Part shown: positions 47,682 to 57,728 of the stretch, piece by piece
Layout: each line of letters begins with the position of its first letter
How positions within the stretch are numbered: the stretch's first letter is position 1
NCBI GenBank assembly: GCA_947498455.1
Contig: CANMKK010000018.1
Location: 44,690 to 108,689 of the forward strand
Length of the DNA: 64,000 nt
Direction of reading: 5' to 3'
Origin: an uncultured Aquimarina sp.
Lineage (GTDB): Bacteria; Bacteroidota; Bacteroidia; Flavobacteriales; Flavobacteriaceae
Translations under genes and position numbers: made by a program
Notes under the pieces: generated by a model
What the model was told of the DNA's origin: nothing
The model's input: only the letters and a program-made list of their open reading frames with translations
The model's database searches: none

Positions 47682-48587
47682 CTATATATTACCTACATAT
47701 GAAAAATCAACCTTTTCTTTAGAGACACTCAAAGAAACCTCTGCTCCCAAAATCAACGCTCTATTATCTTCAATATGCCCCATCGGAAAATTAAAAACTA
47801 CCGGAAAGTCATACTCCTTTACAGTATCAAGAATAATTTTTTTAGCTTTTTTACCAAAAGGAATTGCATTATCATGCATTTTGGTCATTCCCCCAACAAT
47901 CAGTCCAGATAAATTAGTAAAATATCCATTCCTTTTTAGATTCTGAAACATTCGATCTATATGATATAAATACTCATCCAAATCCTCGATACAAAGTATC
48001 TTTCCATCCGTATGTATAGATGAAGGAGAGCCACATAATGAGTATAATATAGATAAATTACCACCGATGAGTTTTCCCGTGCAACTCCCTGATTTATTCT
48101 TTTTAGAAGAAAGAAAGGCATATGTTATCTCATCACCAAATAAAGACCTTTTAAGTGATTCCCGAGCCTCCCTACTACTCTTACCAATATCAATTGGCAT
48201 CACAGCATGCAATGAAGCGATACCCATATTATGAATATGCGAATGCAATACCGTAATATCAGAATAGCCTATAATCCATTTAGGATGTGTAATAAAAGAA
48301 GTAAAATCTATTTGATCAATAATTCTCACAGTTCCATATCCGCCCCGTGCACACCAGATTGCTTTTATTCCCCTATCATCAATCATCCGTTGTAAATCAG
48401 CAGTTCTCTGTTCATCCGAACCAGCAAACTGATGATCTTCAATCCCAATGGTTTTCCCTATAATTGGCTGTAAACCCCAGTATTTCAGAATTGTAATAGC
48501 AGTTTCAATTTCTTTATGCACAATTTTTCTGGCGGTAGATATAATCGCTATTTTATCCCCTTTTTTAAGATATGGAGGTGTAATCAT
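47682..48587 (-). CDS. LD-carboxypeptidase, S66 family
   Basis: A 301-residue cytoplasmic protein. It starts PPYLKKGDKIAIISTARK. The conserved ARGGYGTVRIID segment and the nucleophile region IIGYSDITVLH belong to S66 peptidases, and the Glu and His of the triad are expected in CIEDLDEY and MGHIEDN. The enzyme removes the terminal D-Ala from murein tetrapeptides during cell-wall recycling. It is divergent from the DUF1800 gene at 48693 with about 105 bases between them. Confidence 0.9.
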   Translation of the reverse strand: MITPPYLKKGDKIAIISTARKIVHKEIETAITILKYWGLQPIIGKTIGIEDHQFAGSDEQRTADLQRMIDDRGIKAIWCARGGYGTVRIIDQIDFTSFITHPKWIIGYSDITVLHSHIHNMGIASLHAVMPIDIGKSSREARESLKRSLFGDEITYAFLSSKKNKSGSCTGKLIGGNLSILYSLCGSPSSIHTDGKILCIEDLDEYLYHIDRMFQNLKRNGYFTNLSGLIVGGMTKMHDNAIPFGKKAKKIILDTVKEYDFPVVFNFPMGHIEDNRALILGAEVSLSVSKEKVDFSYVGNI

Positions 48588-48692
48588 TTATGAATTTTTC
48601 AGCTTTCGGAATACGAATTAACAAATATTTTCGTTGTAAATTATTATATTACGGAGAAATACACCCTTAACATACTAGTAAACCCCCAGCCT

Positions 48693-50222
48693 ATGGTCAC
48701 TGATACTTCTTGTAACTTAGCGTCCCTGGATCCCTATATACCTACTCCAGAAGATCCTTGGAATGTTACTAAAATAAACCATTTATATCGTAGAATTGCT
48801 TTTGGCGCTACCAAAGCAGAAGTACAAGCCGCCTTAAATCAAAACAACCCTTCAGCACTTATTGACGCATTGCTCGATGACGCAATTAATCTAGTTCCTA
48901 ATCCAGCTCCCACCTGGGGATTCTGGAATAGAGATCAATTCGAAGCAGCAGAAATGGCAAATGAAGATAACGATATTCGCTTCTATCGATACGAAGGTAA
49001 AAAACAAATGATCAATGATTTCTTACAGAATAAAGTAAGAGATCGTTTGACCTTATTTTGGAGCAACCACTTTGTAACAGAAGACGACACCTATAGAAGT
49101 CCAGCATACCAATACCAATATTATAACTTACTTCAACTACACGTGCTGGGAAACTTCAGACAATTTGTATCTGATATTGGCGTATCCTCTGCAATGTTAG
49201 TATATCTAAACGGAGATGAAAACACTAGAGATAGACCCAATGAAAATTACGCACGAGAATTATACGAGCTATTTACCCTAGGTGTAGACAATGGATATAA
49301 TGAAAATGACATCATAGAAACCGCCAAAGCAATAACCGGATGGGTAGAAACCAATGATATACCCTGGGGACCAATAACATTCAATGCAGCACAATTCAGT
49401 ACCGAAAACAAGACCATCTTCGGGCAAACAGGAAATTGGGGATATGATGATGTAATCAATATTCTATTTACACAGCGACAAGACCTTGTCGCCAATTATA
49501 TCTGTGCTAAGCTCTACACATATTTTGTGAGTCCCACCTGTAATGAAAACATTGTAGCACAGATGGCGCAAACTTTTATATCCAACAACTTCGAAATTGC
49601 CCCAGTACTACGTCAACTTTTTAAAAGCGAACACTTCTTTAATCAAGAAGCTATAGGAGCAATAATCAAAAGCCCAATTGATCTGCTCGTTACTTTTTAT
49701 AACGAAATTGGATTTCAAATCCCCGCTGATTTTGACATTCTCGACTTCTTGGTCGGCACCACCAGAATCCTAGAGCAAGAAGTTCTAAACCCTGTAGATG
49801 TAGAAGGTTGGCAAGGTGATGAAACATGGATTAGCCCAGATCTATTATTAGGAAGATGGGACGGTATCCGAATAATTAATAGTAGAGCCTGGATTCAGAA
49901 CGAAGCACAATTCAGGGATTTTATACTAGGACTGCCCATAGGAACGCTAGCCGATGGTACAGTAGATACCAGCTTACAAGCAGACCAAGTAACAGTAGTT
50001 GTCAAGGCCATCCTTGATTACTTTCTCCCTCGCGGATTACAAGACCCAACACTATTTAACGAAGCCGTAGGAGTTTTTAAAGGAGACATTTATCCAGAAA
50101 ACTATTATGAGCCAGACGCAATTGCACCTAATATCTGGACATTAGACCTAGCCGGAGTATCCAATCAATTTTTTGCTTTACTAAATCATATAGCAGAAAT
50201 CCCCGAATTTCACCTAAAATAA
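48693..50222 (+). CDS. DUF1800-domain protein
   Basis: A 509-residue protein without signal peptide. Family signature segments are HLYRRIAFGATKAEVQAAL, FWSNHFVTEDD, ENYARELYELFTLGVDNGY and the late VEGWQGDETWISPDLLLGRW. DUF1800 genes are almost always next to DUF1501 genes, and here the next start is 8 bases downstream. The pair probably forms an exported complex of unknown function. The reading frame is rich in C-ending and CTA codons compared with genes to the left. Confidence 0.88.
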   Translation: MVTDTSCNLASLDPYIPTPEDPWNVTKINHLYRRIAFGATKAEVQAALNQNNPSALIDALLDDAINLVPNPAPTWGFWNRDQFEAAEMANEDNDIRFYRYEGKKQMINDFLQNKVRDRLTLFWSNHFVTEDDTYRSPAYQYQYYNLLQLHVLGNFRQFVSDIGVSSAMLVYLNGDENTRDRPNENYARELYELFTLGVDNGYNENDIIETAKAITGWVETNDIPWGPITFNAAQFSTENKTIFGQTGNWGYDDVINILFTQRQDLVANYICAKLYTYFVSPTCNENIVAQMAQTFISNNFEIAPVLRQLFKSEHFFNQEAIGAIIKSPIDLLVTFYNEIGFQIPADFDILDFLVGTTRILEQEVLNPVDVEGWQGDETWISPDLLLGRWDGIRIINSRAWIQNEAQFRDFILGLPIGTLADGTVDTSLQADQVTVVVKAILDYFLPRGLQDPTLFNEAVGVFKGDIYPENYYEPDAIAPNIWTLDLAGVSNQFFALLNHIAEIPEFHLK

Positions 50223-50230
50223 TAAACCCA

Positions 50231-51865
50231 ATGTGCGATAATCATTTCCAAAATAAAAAAACACAAAAAAAGAATCCTAAAGACGGAATTTGTGACCCCG
50301 ATGAACACAAAAACTGGAATCGACGTTCATTCCTTCAAGCACTTGGTTTAGTAGGAGGAGGAACCATGATGCTAGCTAATACCAATCTTACGGTATCCAA
50401 GCCATCCCCATTATCTATCGCCCTTAGTCAAGCCGAAAATGATAAAATCCTTATCATCTGTCGACTAGGAGGAGGAAATGATGGATTTAATACGATCATT
50501 CCAGTATATGATTATGATATTTATGCCAATGCGAGGCCATTGATAAAAATCCCACCAAGCGAATTTATTAATCTCGAAAAAGATCAATTCGCCATGCCCA
50601 AACCAATGAATAAACTAGAAAGTTTGTGGGGAGACGGACAAATGAAAGTAGTTCATGGCGTAGGCTATGAAGATCAAACGCTATCACACTTTAGAGGAAC
50701 CGATATATGGGCAAATACCAATCTCCGAGAAGAAGATAGAACCGGATGGATGGGTCGATATTTTCAAGACCTCTACCCCAATTATATCTTTAATCCACCA
50801 GCCAGTCCTCCATCCATACAAATAGGAAGCCTCGGAAACCTAATTTTCAAAGGCCCTCAGAATGATTTTTCATTTGCCATATCCGACCCCCAACGATTAG
50901 AACAAATCATAGAAAACCAAACCTTTTATGATTTAGATATGTTACCCGATTGCACCTATGGAGACAAATTACGATTTCTAAGAGAATCTACAAACGTTAC
51001 CTATAACTATGCCGAAGCCATATCCGATGCATTCAATAGATCCACAGATTTCGGAGGATACCTAGAAGACGACAATTTCTCCAGGCAATTACGCATCGTA
51101 GCACGACTTATCAAAGGAAACTTAGGCACCAAAGTATATATGGTTACGCTAGGAGGTTTTGATACACATAATGATCAAATACAACGTCACCAGAGCCTAT
51201 TAAACTCCTTCTCAGAAGGACTCAGTAACTTCTATGCAGACCTAGAAGCCTCCGGACTAGACGATAAAGTACTCACCATGACCATATCAGAATTCGGCAG
51301 AAGATTTGTAGAAAACGGATCTCTTGGTACCGATCACGGAACCGCAGCACCCGTAATGCTATTCGGAACCGGACTAAACGGAAATGGATTTATAGGAGAG
51401 CACCCCACATTATCTCAGAACCCTAGTGTTGGTTTTAATGTCGAAAGCACCAATGATTTTAGACAAATATACTCCACCGTAATGAAAGAATGGCTATGTG
51501 TAGACCCCGATGTAGTCAATAAAGCATTGCTAGGCGAAGAATTCGAATCAATGAATCTCGGATTTAGCTGTGATGGCTCTACAATAAACCCAGTAGACGG
51601 AGACTCACTCTCCCATATCGTAACCTATGAAGAAAATAAAGAAGTATATATAACCATCAATACACCACAAACAATACACGTAGACATAATCCTATTCAAT
51701 ATCATAGGACAAAAAGTAGCAACCCTACGAAATGACGTACTCACAGAAGGACAACATAGAATCAATGTAAAAGAAGCAACTGGTACTCGACTTAGCACAG
51801 GGCAATACATATACCGTATAGAAACCAATCAAGGAGACTTTAGCAGTCCACTCATGATTTCATAA
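50231..51865 (+). CDS. DUF1501 protein with Tat signal and T9SS sorting domain
   Basis: A 544-residue protein. A long N-region leads to a twin-arginine motif NRRSFLQALGLVGGG at residues 30-44. The DUF1501 domain follows (LIICRLGGGNDGFNTIIPVY, LSHFRGTDIWANT, SEFGRRFVENGSLGTDHGTA), a sulfatase/alkaline-phosphatase-like fold. Residues 465-544 are a T9SS type A domain (IILFNIIGQKVATL...YIYRIETNQGDF). So the predicted route is Tat export of a folded protein, then T9SS. It forms a two-gene operon with DUF1800 and ends before the structured element at 51879. Confidence 0.9.
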   Translation: MCDNHFQNKKTQKKNPKDGICDPDEHKNWNRRSFLQALGLVGGGTMMLANTNLTVSKPSPLSIALSQAENDKILIICRLGGGNDGFNTIIPVYDYDIYANARPLIKIPPSEFINLEKDQFAMPKPMNKLESLWGDGQMKVVHGVGYEDQTLSHFRGTDIWANTNLREEDRTGWMGRYFQDLYPNYIFNPPASPPSIQIGSLGNLIFKGPQNDFSFAISDPQRLEQIIENQTFYDLDMLPDCTYGDKLRFLRESTNVTYNYAEAISDAFNRSTDFGGYLEDDNFSRQLRIVARLIKGNLGTKVYMVTLGGFDTHNDQIQRHQSLLNSFSEGLSNFYADLEASGLDDKVLTMTISEFGRRFVENGSLGTDHGTAAPVMLFGTGLNGNGFIGEHPTLSQNPSVGFNVESTNDFRQIYSTVMKEWLCVDPDVVNKALLGEEFESMNLGFSCDGSTINPVDGDSLSHIVTYEENKEVYITINTPQTIHVDIILFNIIGQKVATLRNDVLTEGQHRINVKEATGTRLSTGQYIYRIETNQGDFSSPLMIS

Positions 51866-51878
51866 CATTATTATAGAA

Positions 51879-51992
51879 TTAGGGCGTTCGAGCCGGGCTA
51901 TCCACTATATCTTTTTTCTATATATCCGTACCCTAAGGCTCTGGAAGAGTACGGATATATAGAAAAAAGGATGCCGTTCCTATCCCTAACGC
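51879..51992. repeat. Highly structured REP-like element or RNA
   Basis: A perfect 21-bp stem (51911-51931 with 51949-51969) has a 17-base loop. Outside it CGGGCTATCC pairs with GGATGCCG leaving two bulges, and the outer GCGTT pairs with AACGC (or TTAGGG with CCCTAA). The whole folds as one long arm of 114 bases. Similar elements with GGGCGTT...GGATGCCG...CCCTAACGC ends are familiar to me from other Flavobacteria, from memory only. The rest of 51866-52210 has nothing else I can call. Confidence 0.65.
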
Positions 51993-52210
51993 AAAAAAAA
52001 TACAGACACACTTTACTGAATACTCCCTAATAGCATTGCACCCAAAAAAACGCAAAAAGCACGTCAATGGTAGCGCAGTCGAGACCTATTTATACCAAAC
52101 TAAACAACATTAAAAGAGTGCAACCCACAAATCCCTATCCCCGTATACCATACTTTACATTACAAAAGAAAACATACCCAACGCACATAAATTATTAAAG
52201 AAGTCTTTAT

Positions 52211-52218
52211 TACCTTTG
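52211..52218 (+). promoter_or_regulatory. -7 box of metG
   Basis: TACCTTTG fits TAnnTTTG, 21 bases before the ATG at 52240. No -33 TTTG at the expected place. It rules out the in-frame TTG at 52216 as the start. Confidence 0.5.
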
Positions 52219-52239
52219 TCCCTTATTTTTACACCCATT

Positions 52240-54306
52240 ATGAGCACACCAAAAAGATATACAATAACATCAGCATTACCATACACTAACGGACCAATAC
52301 ATATTGGCCATTTAGCAGGAGTTTACGTCCCTGCCGATATCTATGCCAGATACTTACGAATCACCGGAAACGATGTAGCATTTATCTGCGGTAGTGACGA
52401 GCACGGTGCTGCCATCCCTATGCGAGCAAAAAAAGAAGGAGTATCACCACAAGTGATTATCGATAAATACCATGCCATCATAAAAAAATCATTTCAGGAT
52501 TTCGGAATATCATTCGATAACTACTCCAGAACCTCCGCTCCTATTCATCACGAAACAGCATCAGAGTTCTTTAAGAAATTATATGAAGACGGCAAATTCA
52601 TAGAAGAAACCTCAGAACAATTATATGATCCCGAAGCAGATCAATTCCTGGCAGACCGTTTCGTAACCGGAACATGCCCTAAATGTGGGAACGAAGAAGC
52701 ATACGGAGATCAATGTGAAAACTGCGGAAGCTCCCTAAACGCCACAGATCTAATAAACCCCAAATCCACAATATCAGGAGCTAAACCAACCCTAAAACAA
52801 ACCAAACACTGGTTCTTACCATTAGATCAGTACGAAGATTTCCTAAAAGAATGGGTACTCGTAGGACATAAAAAAGACTGGAAAACCAATGTATACGGAC
52901 AAATTAAATCCTGGATCGATGACGGACTACGTCCACGCGCAGTAACAAGAGACCTAGACTGGGGAATTCCCGTTCCCGTAGAAGGAGCAGAAGGAAAAGT
53001 ACTCTACGTATGGTTTGATGCACCAATAGGATATATCTCGTCCACCAAAGAATGGGCAACCAGAGAAGGAAAAGACTGGGAACCCTATTGGAAAGACAAA
53101 GACACCAAACTAGTACACTTCATAGGCAAAGACAATATCGTATTTCACTGTATCATCTTCCCAAGTATGCTCCAAGCAGAAGGAAGCTATATACTACCCG
53201 AAAACGTACCCGCCAATGAATTCCTAAACCTAGAAGGAAATAAACTCTCCACCTCCAAAAACTGGGCAGTATGGCTACACGAATATCTAGAAGAATTCCC
53301 AGACAAGCAAGACGTATTGCGATACGCCCTAACCGCAAACGCACCAGAAACCAAAGACAATGACTTTACCTGGAAAGACTTCCAAGATCGTAATAACAAT
53401 GAACTAGTTGGTAATTTCGGGAACTTTATCAATCGAATTGTAGTCCTAACCAATAAATACTACAACGGAATCGTACCAACACCAGGCACCCTATCCGAGG
53501 TAGACACCCAAACACTAACAGAACTAAGAGCATACCCATCCGTAATCAGCAGTTCCATAGAACGATACAGATTTAGAGAAGCCAGTCAGGAACTATTAAA
53601 CGTATCCAGACTAGGAAACAAATACTTAGCAGACGAAGAACCTTGGAAGCTTATTAAAACCGATGAAGAACGCGTAAAAACAATCATGTACGTAGGATTA
53701 CAAATAGCAGCAGCATTAGCCACCCTATCAGAACCATTTTTACCATTTACATCACAAAAACTAAAAACAATACTAGCAATCAATTCCGATGCATTACAAA
53801 CCAATTGGAATGAAATAGCAACCAAAGAAGTACTACTACCCGCAGAACATCAAATAGAAAAAGGAGAACTATTATTCTCTAAAATAGAAGATGCAGATAT
53901 CCAAAAACAATTGGATAAACTAGAAGCAACAAAAAAGGCAAACGAGATCGAAAACAAAGCAGTAGAACCACAAAAAGACACAGCAACCTTCGAGGATTTC
54001 ACCAAATTAGACATCAGAGTAGGTACGATCATCGAAGCAGAAAAAATGCCAAAAGCCAAGAAACTACTAGTGCTCAAGGTAGACACAGGCATTAATGTAA
54101 GAACGATCGTTTCAGGAATAGCAGAGCACTTTTCACCAGAAGATGTAATCGGTAAAAAAGTAACTGTCCTAGTAAACCTGGCACCAAGAAAATTACGCGG
54201 AGTAGAAAGCGAAGGAATGATTCTAATGACCGAAACACCAGAAGGAAAACTAGTATTCCTTAATCCAGATGAAGATGCCGTAACTCCGGGTGCTTTAGTA
54301 AGTTAG
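52240..54306 (+). CDS. metG: Methionyl-tRNA synthetase
   Basis: A 688-residue class I synthetase that charges tRNA-Met. The HIGH-type motif HIGH is at residues 21-24. The zinc insert has CPKCG and CENCG near 146-162. The KMSKS loop is KLSTSK at 335-340. An anticodon-binding domain follows. The C-terminal Trbp111/EMAP-like domain (about 580-688, [20 protein letters not shown]) mediates dimerisation and tRNA binding. Complete and normal in length. The reading frame is markedly rich in CTA, ACC and GGA codons. Confidence 0.98.
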   Translation: MSTPKRYTITSALPYTNGPIHIGHLAGVYVPADIYARYLRITGNDVAFICGSDEHGAAIPMRAKKEGVSPQVIIDKYHAIIKKSFQDFGISFDNYSRTSAPIHHETASEFFKKLYEDGKFIEETSEQLYDPEADQFLADRFVTGTCPKCGNEEAYGDQCENCGSSLNATDLINPKSTISGAKPTLKQTKHWFLPLDQYEDFLKEWVLVGHKKDWKTNVYGQIKSWIDDGLRPRAVTRDLDWGIPVPVEGAEGKVLYVWFDAPIGYISSTKEWATREGKDWEPYWKDKDTKLVHFIGKDNIVFHCIIFPSMLQAEGSYILPENVPANEFLNLEGNKLSTSKNWAVWLHEYLEEFPDKQDVLRYALTANAPETKDNDFTWKDFQDRNNNELVGNFGNFINRIVVLTNKYYNGIVPTPGTLSEVDTQTLTELRAYPSVISSSIERYRFREASQELLNVSRLGNKYLADEEPWKLIKTDEERVKTIMYVGLQIAAALATLSEPFLPFTSQKLKTILAINSDALQTNWNEIATKEVLLPAEHQIEKGELLFSKIEDADIQKQLDKLEATKKANEIENKAVEPQKDTATFEDFTKLDIRVGTIIEAEKMPKAKKLLVLKVDTGINVRTIVSGIAEHFSPEDVIGKKVTVLVNLAPRKLRGVESEGMILMTETPEGKLVFLNPDEDAVTPGALVS

Positions 54307-54344
54307 CATACAGACTTAATAGTAGCAAAATATCGTTAAAAATG

Positions 54345-54381
54345 CAGTATCTGTCAGGTTTTAAAAACCTGACAGATACTG
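54345..54381. terminator. Perfect 17-bp hairpin after metG
   Basis: The stem CAGTATCTGTCAGGTTT / AAACCTGACAGATACTG has a 3-base loop, 39 bases after the metG stop. No T run follows, so it may be a REP-like or mRNA-stabilising hairpin rather than a classical terminator. The remainder of 54382-54722 contains scattered fragments resembling repeat family 4 (GTCAAGTCGAGCGCAGGG, CCTCGACAAGAGC) and no gene. Confidence 0.6.
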
Positions 54382-54722
54382 TAATAACTATCGGTAATTA
54401 AAAGAAGATAAAAGCAAGTCAGGTCGTGTTCAGTAGAGACCCAATGTCAAGTCGAGCGCAGGGAAACTTTGATTTGCTACAAATTTTATCAGAATGCAGA
54501 AATGCTACACACGCTAAGTACAAGCCTGATACGAAATAAGGCCTCGACAAGAGCTTGTCCTGAGCAAAAACGAAGAACTCGACCAGACATCATAAATCAA
54601 GTATTCCTAGAATATGACAAAGATCTCTACCTAACGCAAAATACAATTAACTAAAAACAAAAGGTAACATTTCCTTAGTTCGCGACATTAACTAATAAAC
54701 AAAAGCTAATATAACCTTCTTT

Positions 54723-56141
54723 ATGAAAAAGATTGTTTTTACATTTTTTATCCTTTTTGCCACAAATATTATTGCGCAAAGACCTGTTCTTCAATTCTCA
54801 AATAATCTTGCAGAAGAGTCAGAAAAAATAAGTAGTTCCCACACTATTTGCAATACACTAAATGGAGATTTATTATTTATTTTAGAAAGTAATCAAAAAT
54901 ATCACGGTTATCTCTTTGATTCAGATTTTAAACAAATAAATAGTTTAAGTGCTCAAAAACATGTTAAAAAATATGACCAATACTTAGGTTGTATTATTAA
55001 TGGAGGTGATTATTCAATGGTTCATTATAATCAATCAAAAAAGAAATTTGGAATCACCTCTTTTAATTTCAAACTTAAAACTACCGAGTCTAATAGTATT
55101 GATTTTAAACTGGATAATGAAAAACTGATAGAGTCATTTAATTATAATAATAAACTCTACTTGATCTCTGTTAAGCCCAATACAAAGTCTTTCAACTTAC
55201 ACATCTATGATGGCAATAAATTTGAAAAACAAATTATAGAGATAAATGGTTCGAACGATAAAAATCCATATAAAGGAACTTCTCATGATCTTATGGTTGA
55301 TCAAAAGTTTAGTACAGGGAATACTCTAAAAAAAGTAAACAATCTAATCCCAAGATCATATACTGCCAATTTATCTAAAAGCAAATTGTATTTAAATGAT
55401 AATTCATTAACTATAACTTTTGACAAGGAAGATCAAATTACAAGAACTCTATCATTTAATCTTGATAGTTTTAAAATAAAAAGAAGAAATTTCTATCATA
55501 TAAAAAATGTTACATCGAAAATAAAAAGGAGTAACTCCTATATTTTTAACAATAAATTGTTTCAAATAGCCAGTTCTTCTGAATATTTAAAACTTACCAT
55601 AACGGATTTAGAAACTAATCAAAAAATTAAAGAATATTTTGGCAGTAAAAATGCTGATATTTATTTTAAAAACGGATCAATTAACCAACAGAAAACTGAT
55701 CTTCTAGGAGGGGATAGAAAACTTGATAATCCTAAACAATTTTTACGAAAATTATCTAAAGGGAAGCAGGGTCTATCTGTTTATTATAGTAATGAACACT
55801 ATAAAGTTTCTATTGGAAGTGTAAAGCCTGTAGCTTTTAGTGGAGGGGGAAATGGTTTTTCTACAGGTTATAATAATTCCGGACAAGTATCAACACATTA
55901 TATGCATACTGCTGGCTCGATAACTCCAGAACAAAAAAGCGTTTGGATTGATTGTGTCTTTGATAATGAATTCAATCATACCAAAGGGAATGTTCAAGAC
56001 TATTTCTCTCCTTTGATTCTAAATTTTGAAAAAAATAATAGTATCAAAGAAGCTTCTATATTTGAACATACAGATAATAAGCGATACCGTGGAGTATACA
56101 TAACTTCTTTAAACACATATAAAGTATATCTTTTACCTTAG
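54723..56141 (+). CDS. Exported protein of unknown function, tandem paralogue 1
   Basis: A 472-residue protein with a signal peptide (MKKIVFTFFILFATNIIAQ). The mature chain is beta-rich with regular short strands, suggesting a propeller or solenoid. It is clearly related to the next gene: shared SNSYIFNNKLFQIASSSE near residue 265, K...YF/V...FKNG.I segment, LRKLSKG...GLSVY, and a Gly-rich stretch (SGGGNGFSTGY). No catalytic motif, lipobox or T9SS domain seen. I do not know the family. Confidence 0.6.
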   Translation: MKKIVFTFFILFATNIIAQRPVLQFSNNLAEESEKISSSHTICNTLNGDLLFILESNQKYHGYLFDSDFKQINSLSAQKHVKKYDQYLGCIINGGDYSMVHYNQSKKKFGITSFNFKLKTTESNSIDFKLDNEKLIESFNYNNKLYLISVKPNTKSFNLHIYDGNKFEKQIIEINGSNDKNPYKGTSHDLMVDQKFSTGNTLKKVNNLIPRSYTANLSKSKLYLNDNSLTITFDKEDQITRTLSFNLDSFKIKRRNFYHIKNVTSKIKRSNSYIFNNKLFQIASSSEYLKLTITDLETNQKIKEYFGSKNADIYFKNGSINQQKTDLLGGDRKLDNPKQFLRKLSKGKQGLSVYYSNEHYKVSIGSVKPVAFSGGGNGFSTGYNNSGQVSTHYMHTAGSITPEQKSVWIDCVFDNEFNHTKGNVQDYFSPLILNFEKNNSIKEASIFEHTDNKRYRGVYITSLNTYKVYLLP

Positions 56142-56228
56142 TTGAAAAATTCCTTAAAAATTCTAATTTAATTGATGAGTCAAAGTAACACTTCCACAAT
56201 TCATAATAAGAACGAATAAACAAAAAGA

Positions 56229-57722
56229 ATGATGACAAAGCAATCTATAACCCTCATAGCCATCATATGCATAACGATTTCTGTCAGTGCGCAAGAGAAA
56301 GTATTGGAGCTTTCTGGGTTTTTTTCAAAAAAGACTACAACACATAAAGACTCTTACGCTATTTCTAATGAAGATACTAAAGACCTTATGATTGTAACAG
56401 ATGAAGGGAAAGTTACTGGAGCGATACTTTTAGATTACGAATACAGACAAAAAGTCAAAATTGTAACCAAACCATTACCAAATAAATATAAAAATCTAAT
56501 TGGTTATAGCATCTATGATAATATCTATTCCTGTTTATTTACCAATGACAAAAACACAAAATATGCCATATTACAATTCGATATAAATAGTAAATTCGGT
56601 AAACAAAAAGAACTGAGTTTTAAACTAAAAAAAGAAAAATATTTAGAAACAGTTATTTACAACAACCAGATTTATTTAATATCCATATCCAAAAGATCAT
56701 CAGATTTAAATATATATAAATTTGATGAAAATTTCAGCCCAGAGAAGCATACCATATCCCTTAAACAAATAGAATATATTAGTTCCAAATCTTCAGGATT
56801 TAAAAGAACGGCATATACTATGATGGATAGTTCGGAAGATCCTTTTCGGCCTTATGTATCTCTTACTAAAATAGAGCCTCGTAACCCTAATATCATTGAA
56901 ACTACATCAAAACCAGTAAAACTATATCAAAACGATAACATCATTACATTAAGCTTTGATAATAGCAATAAAGAAACAAAACTATGTTATATCAATCTGG
57001 ATACATTTACACTAGATTACAAAGCCTATAATAAGCCAACAGCTACCGAAAAAGGATATACTAAAAGCAATTCGTATATATTCGACAACAAGTTATTTCA
57101 GATAGCAAGTTCTTCAGAAAAAATGAAATTCACCATTTTAGACCTTACTACCGAAAAAATGATAAAAGAATATAGTGTTACAAAAAAAGACTCCATCAAT
57201 TTTAAGAACTCCCCTATTATACAAGAAAAAGGAATAGGTATATTTGGAGAAGAAGTGAGGGAAATGGAAAAAACGTCCAAATATCTTCGTAAAATTTCTT
57301 CTGCTGATTTGGGAATTTCTGTGTATAAAGTAGGTGATGAATACAATATAATATTAGGAGGCACTAAAGAAATACAGTCTGGAGGAGGGTTTGCACCAGA
57401 TTTTGGAGGAGGGCCTGGAATTGTCGTTGGAGGAGCTATTGGAGGGTCTGTTACTGTTTGCGTAGGCTATAACCCTACATTTTATAATTATGGTAATTAT
57501 ACCTCCACAAAATCCACCTATATCAACTGCCTCTTTGATCAAAATTTTGAACATCTACAAGGTGATATACAAGATAACATTTTTGACAGAGTACATGAGT
57601 TTGAGGATAATTTAGAAAAAGAACCTAAAGCGGTAAATATATTTCTGCATTTGGATAATCTTCATTATGGTTACTTTGATAAGGTGGATAAATTATATAA
57701 ACTGTATCGATTCAAAAAATAA
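56229..57722 (+). CDS. Exported protein of unknown function, tandem paralogue 2
   Basis: A 497-residue protein with a signal peptide (MTKQSITLIAIICITISVSAQ; the second ATG at 56232 is equally possible). The organisation matches its upstream paralogue, with SNSYIFDNKLFQIASSSE near 280 and a longer Gly-rich segment (GGGFAPDFGGGPGIVVGGAI, near 380-400) that could form a flexible loop. It lies 87 bases after paralogue 1, so they are probably coexpressed. It may continue into the HDAC-like gene 6 bases downstream. Confidence 0.6.
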   Translation: MMTKQSITLIAIICITISVSAQEKVLELSGFFSKKTTTHKDSYAISNEDTKDLMIVTDEGKVTGAILLDYEYRQKVKIVTKPLPNKYKNLIGYSIYDNIYSCLFTNDKNTKYAILQFDINSKFGKQKELSFKLKKEKYLETVIYNNQIYLISISKRSSDLNIYKFDENFSPEKHTISLKQIEYISSKSSGFKRTAYTMMDSSEDPFRPYVSLTKIEPRNPNIIETTSKPVKLYQNDNIITLSFDNSNKETKLCYINLDTFTLDYKAYNKPTATEKGYTKSNSYIFDNKLFQIASSSEKMKFTILDLTTEKMIKEYSVTKKDSINFKNSPIIQEKGIGIFGEEVREMEKTSKYLRKISSADLGISVYKVGDEYNIILGGTKEIQSGGGFAPDFGGGPGIVVGGAIGGSVTVCVGYNPTFYNYGNYTSTKSTYINCLFDQNFEHLQGDIQDNIFDRVHEFEDNLEKEPKAVNIFLHLDNLHYGYFDKVDKLYKLYRFKK

Positions 57723-57728
57723 TATCGT

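Noticed and set aside
51885..51900. tRNA T-loop-like GTTCGAGCC
   Set aside because: No acceptor, D or anticodon arms can be formed around it. It is part of the structured element at 51879-51992.
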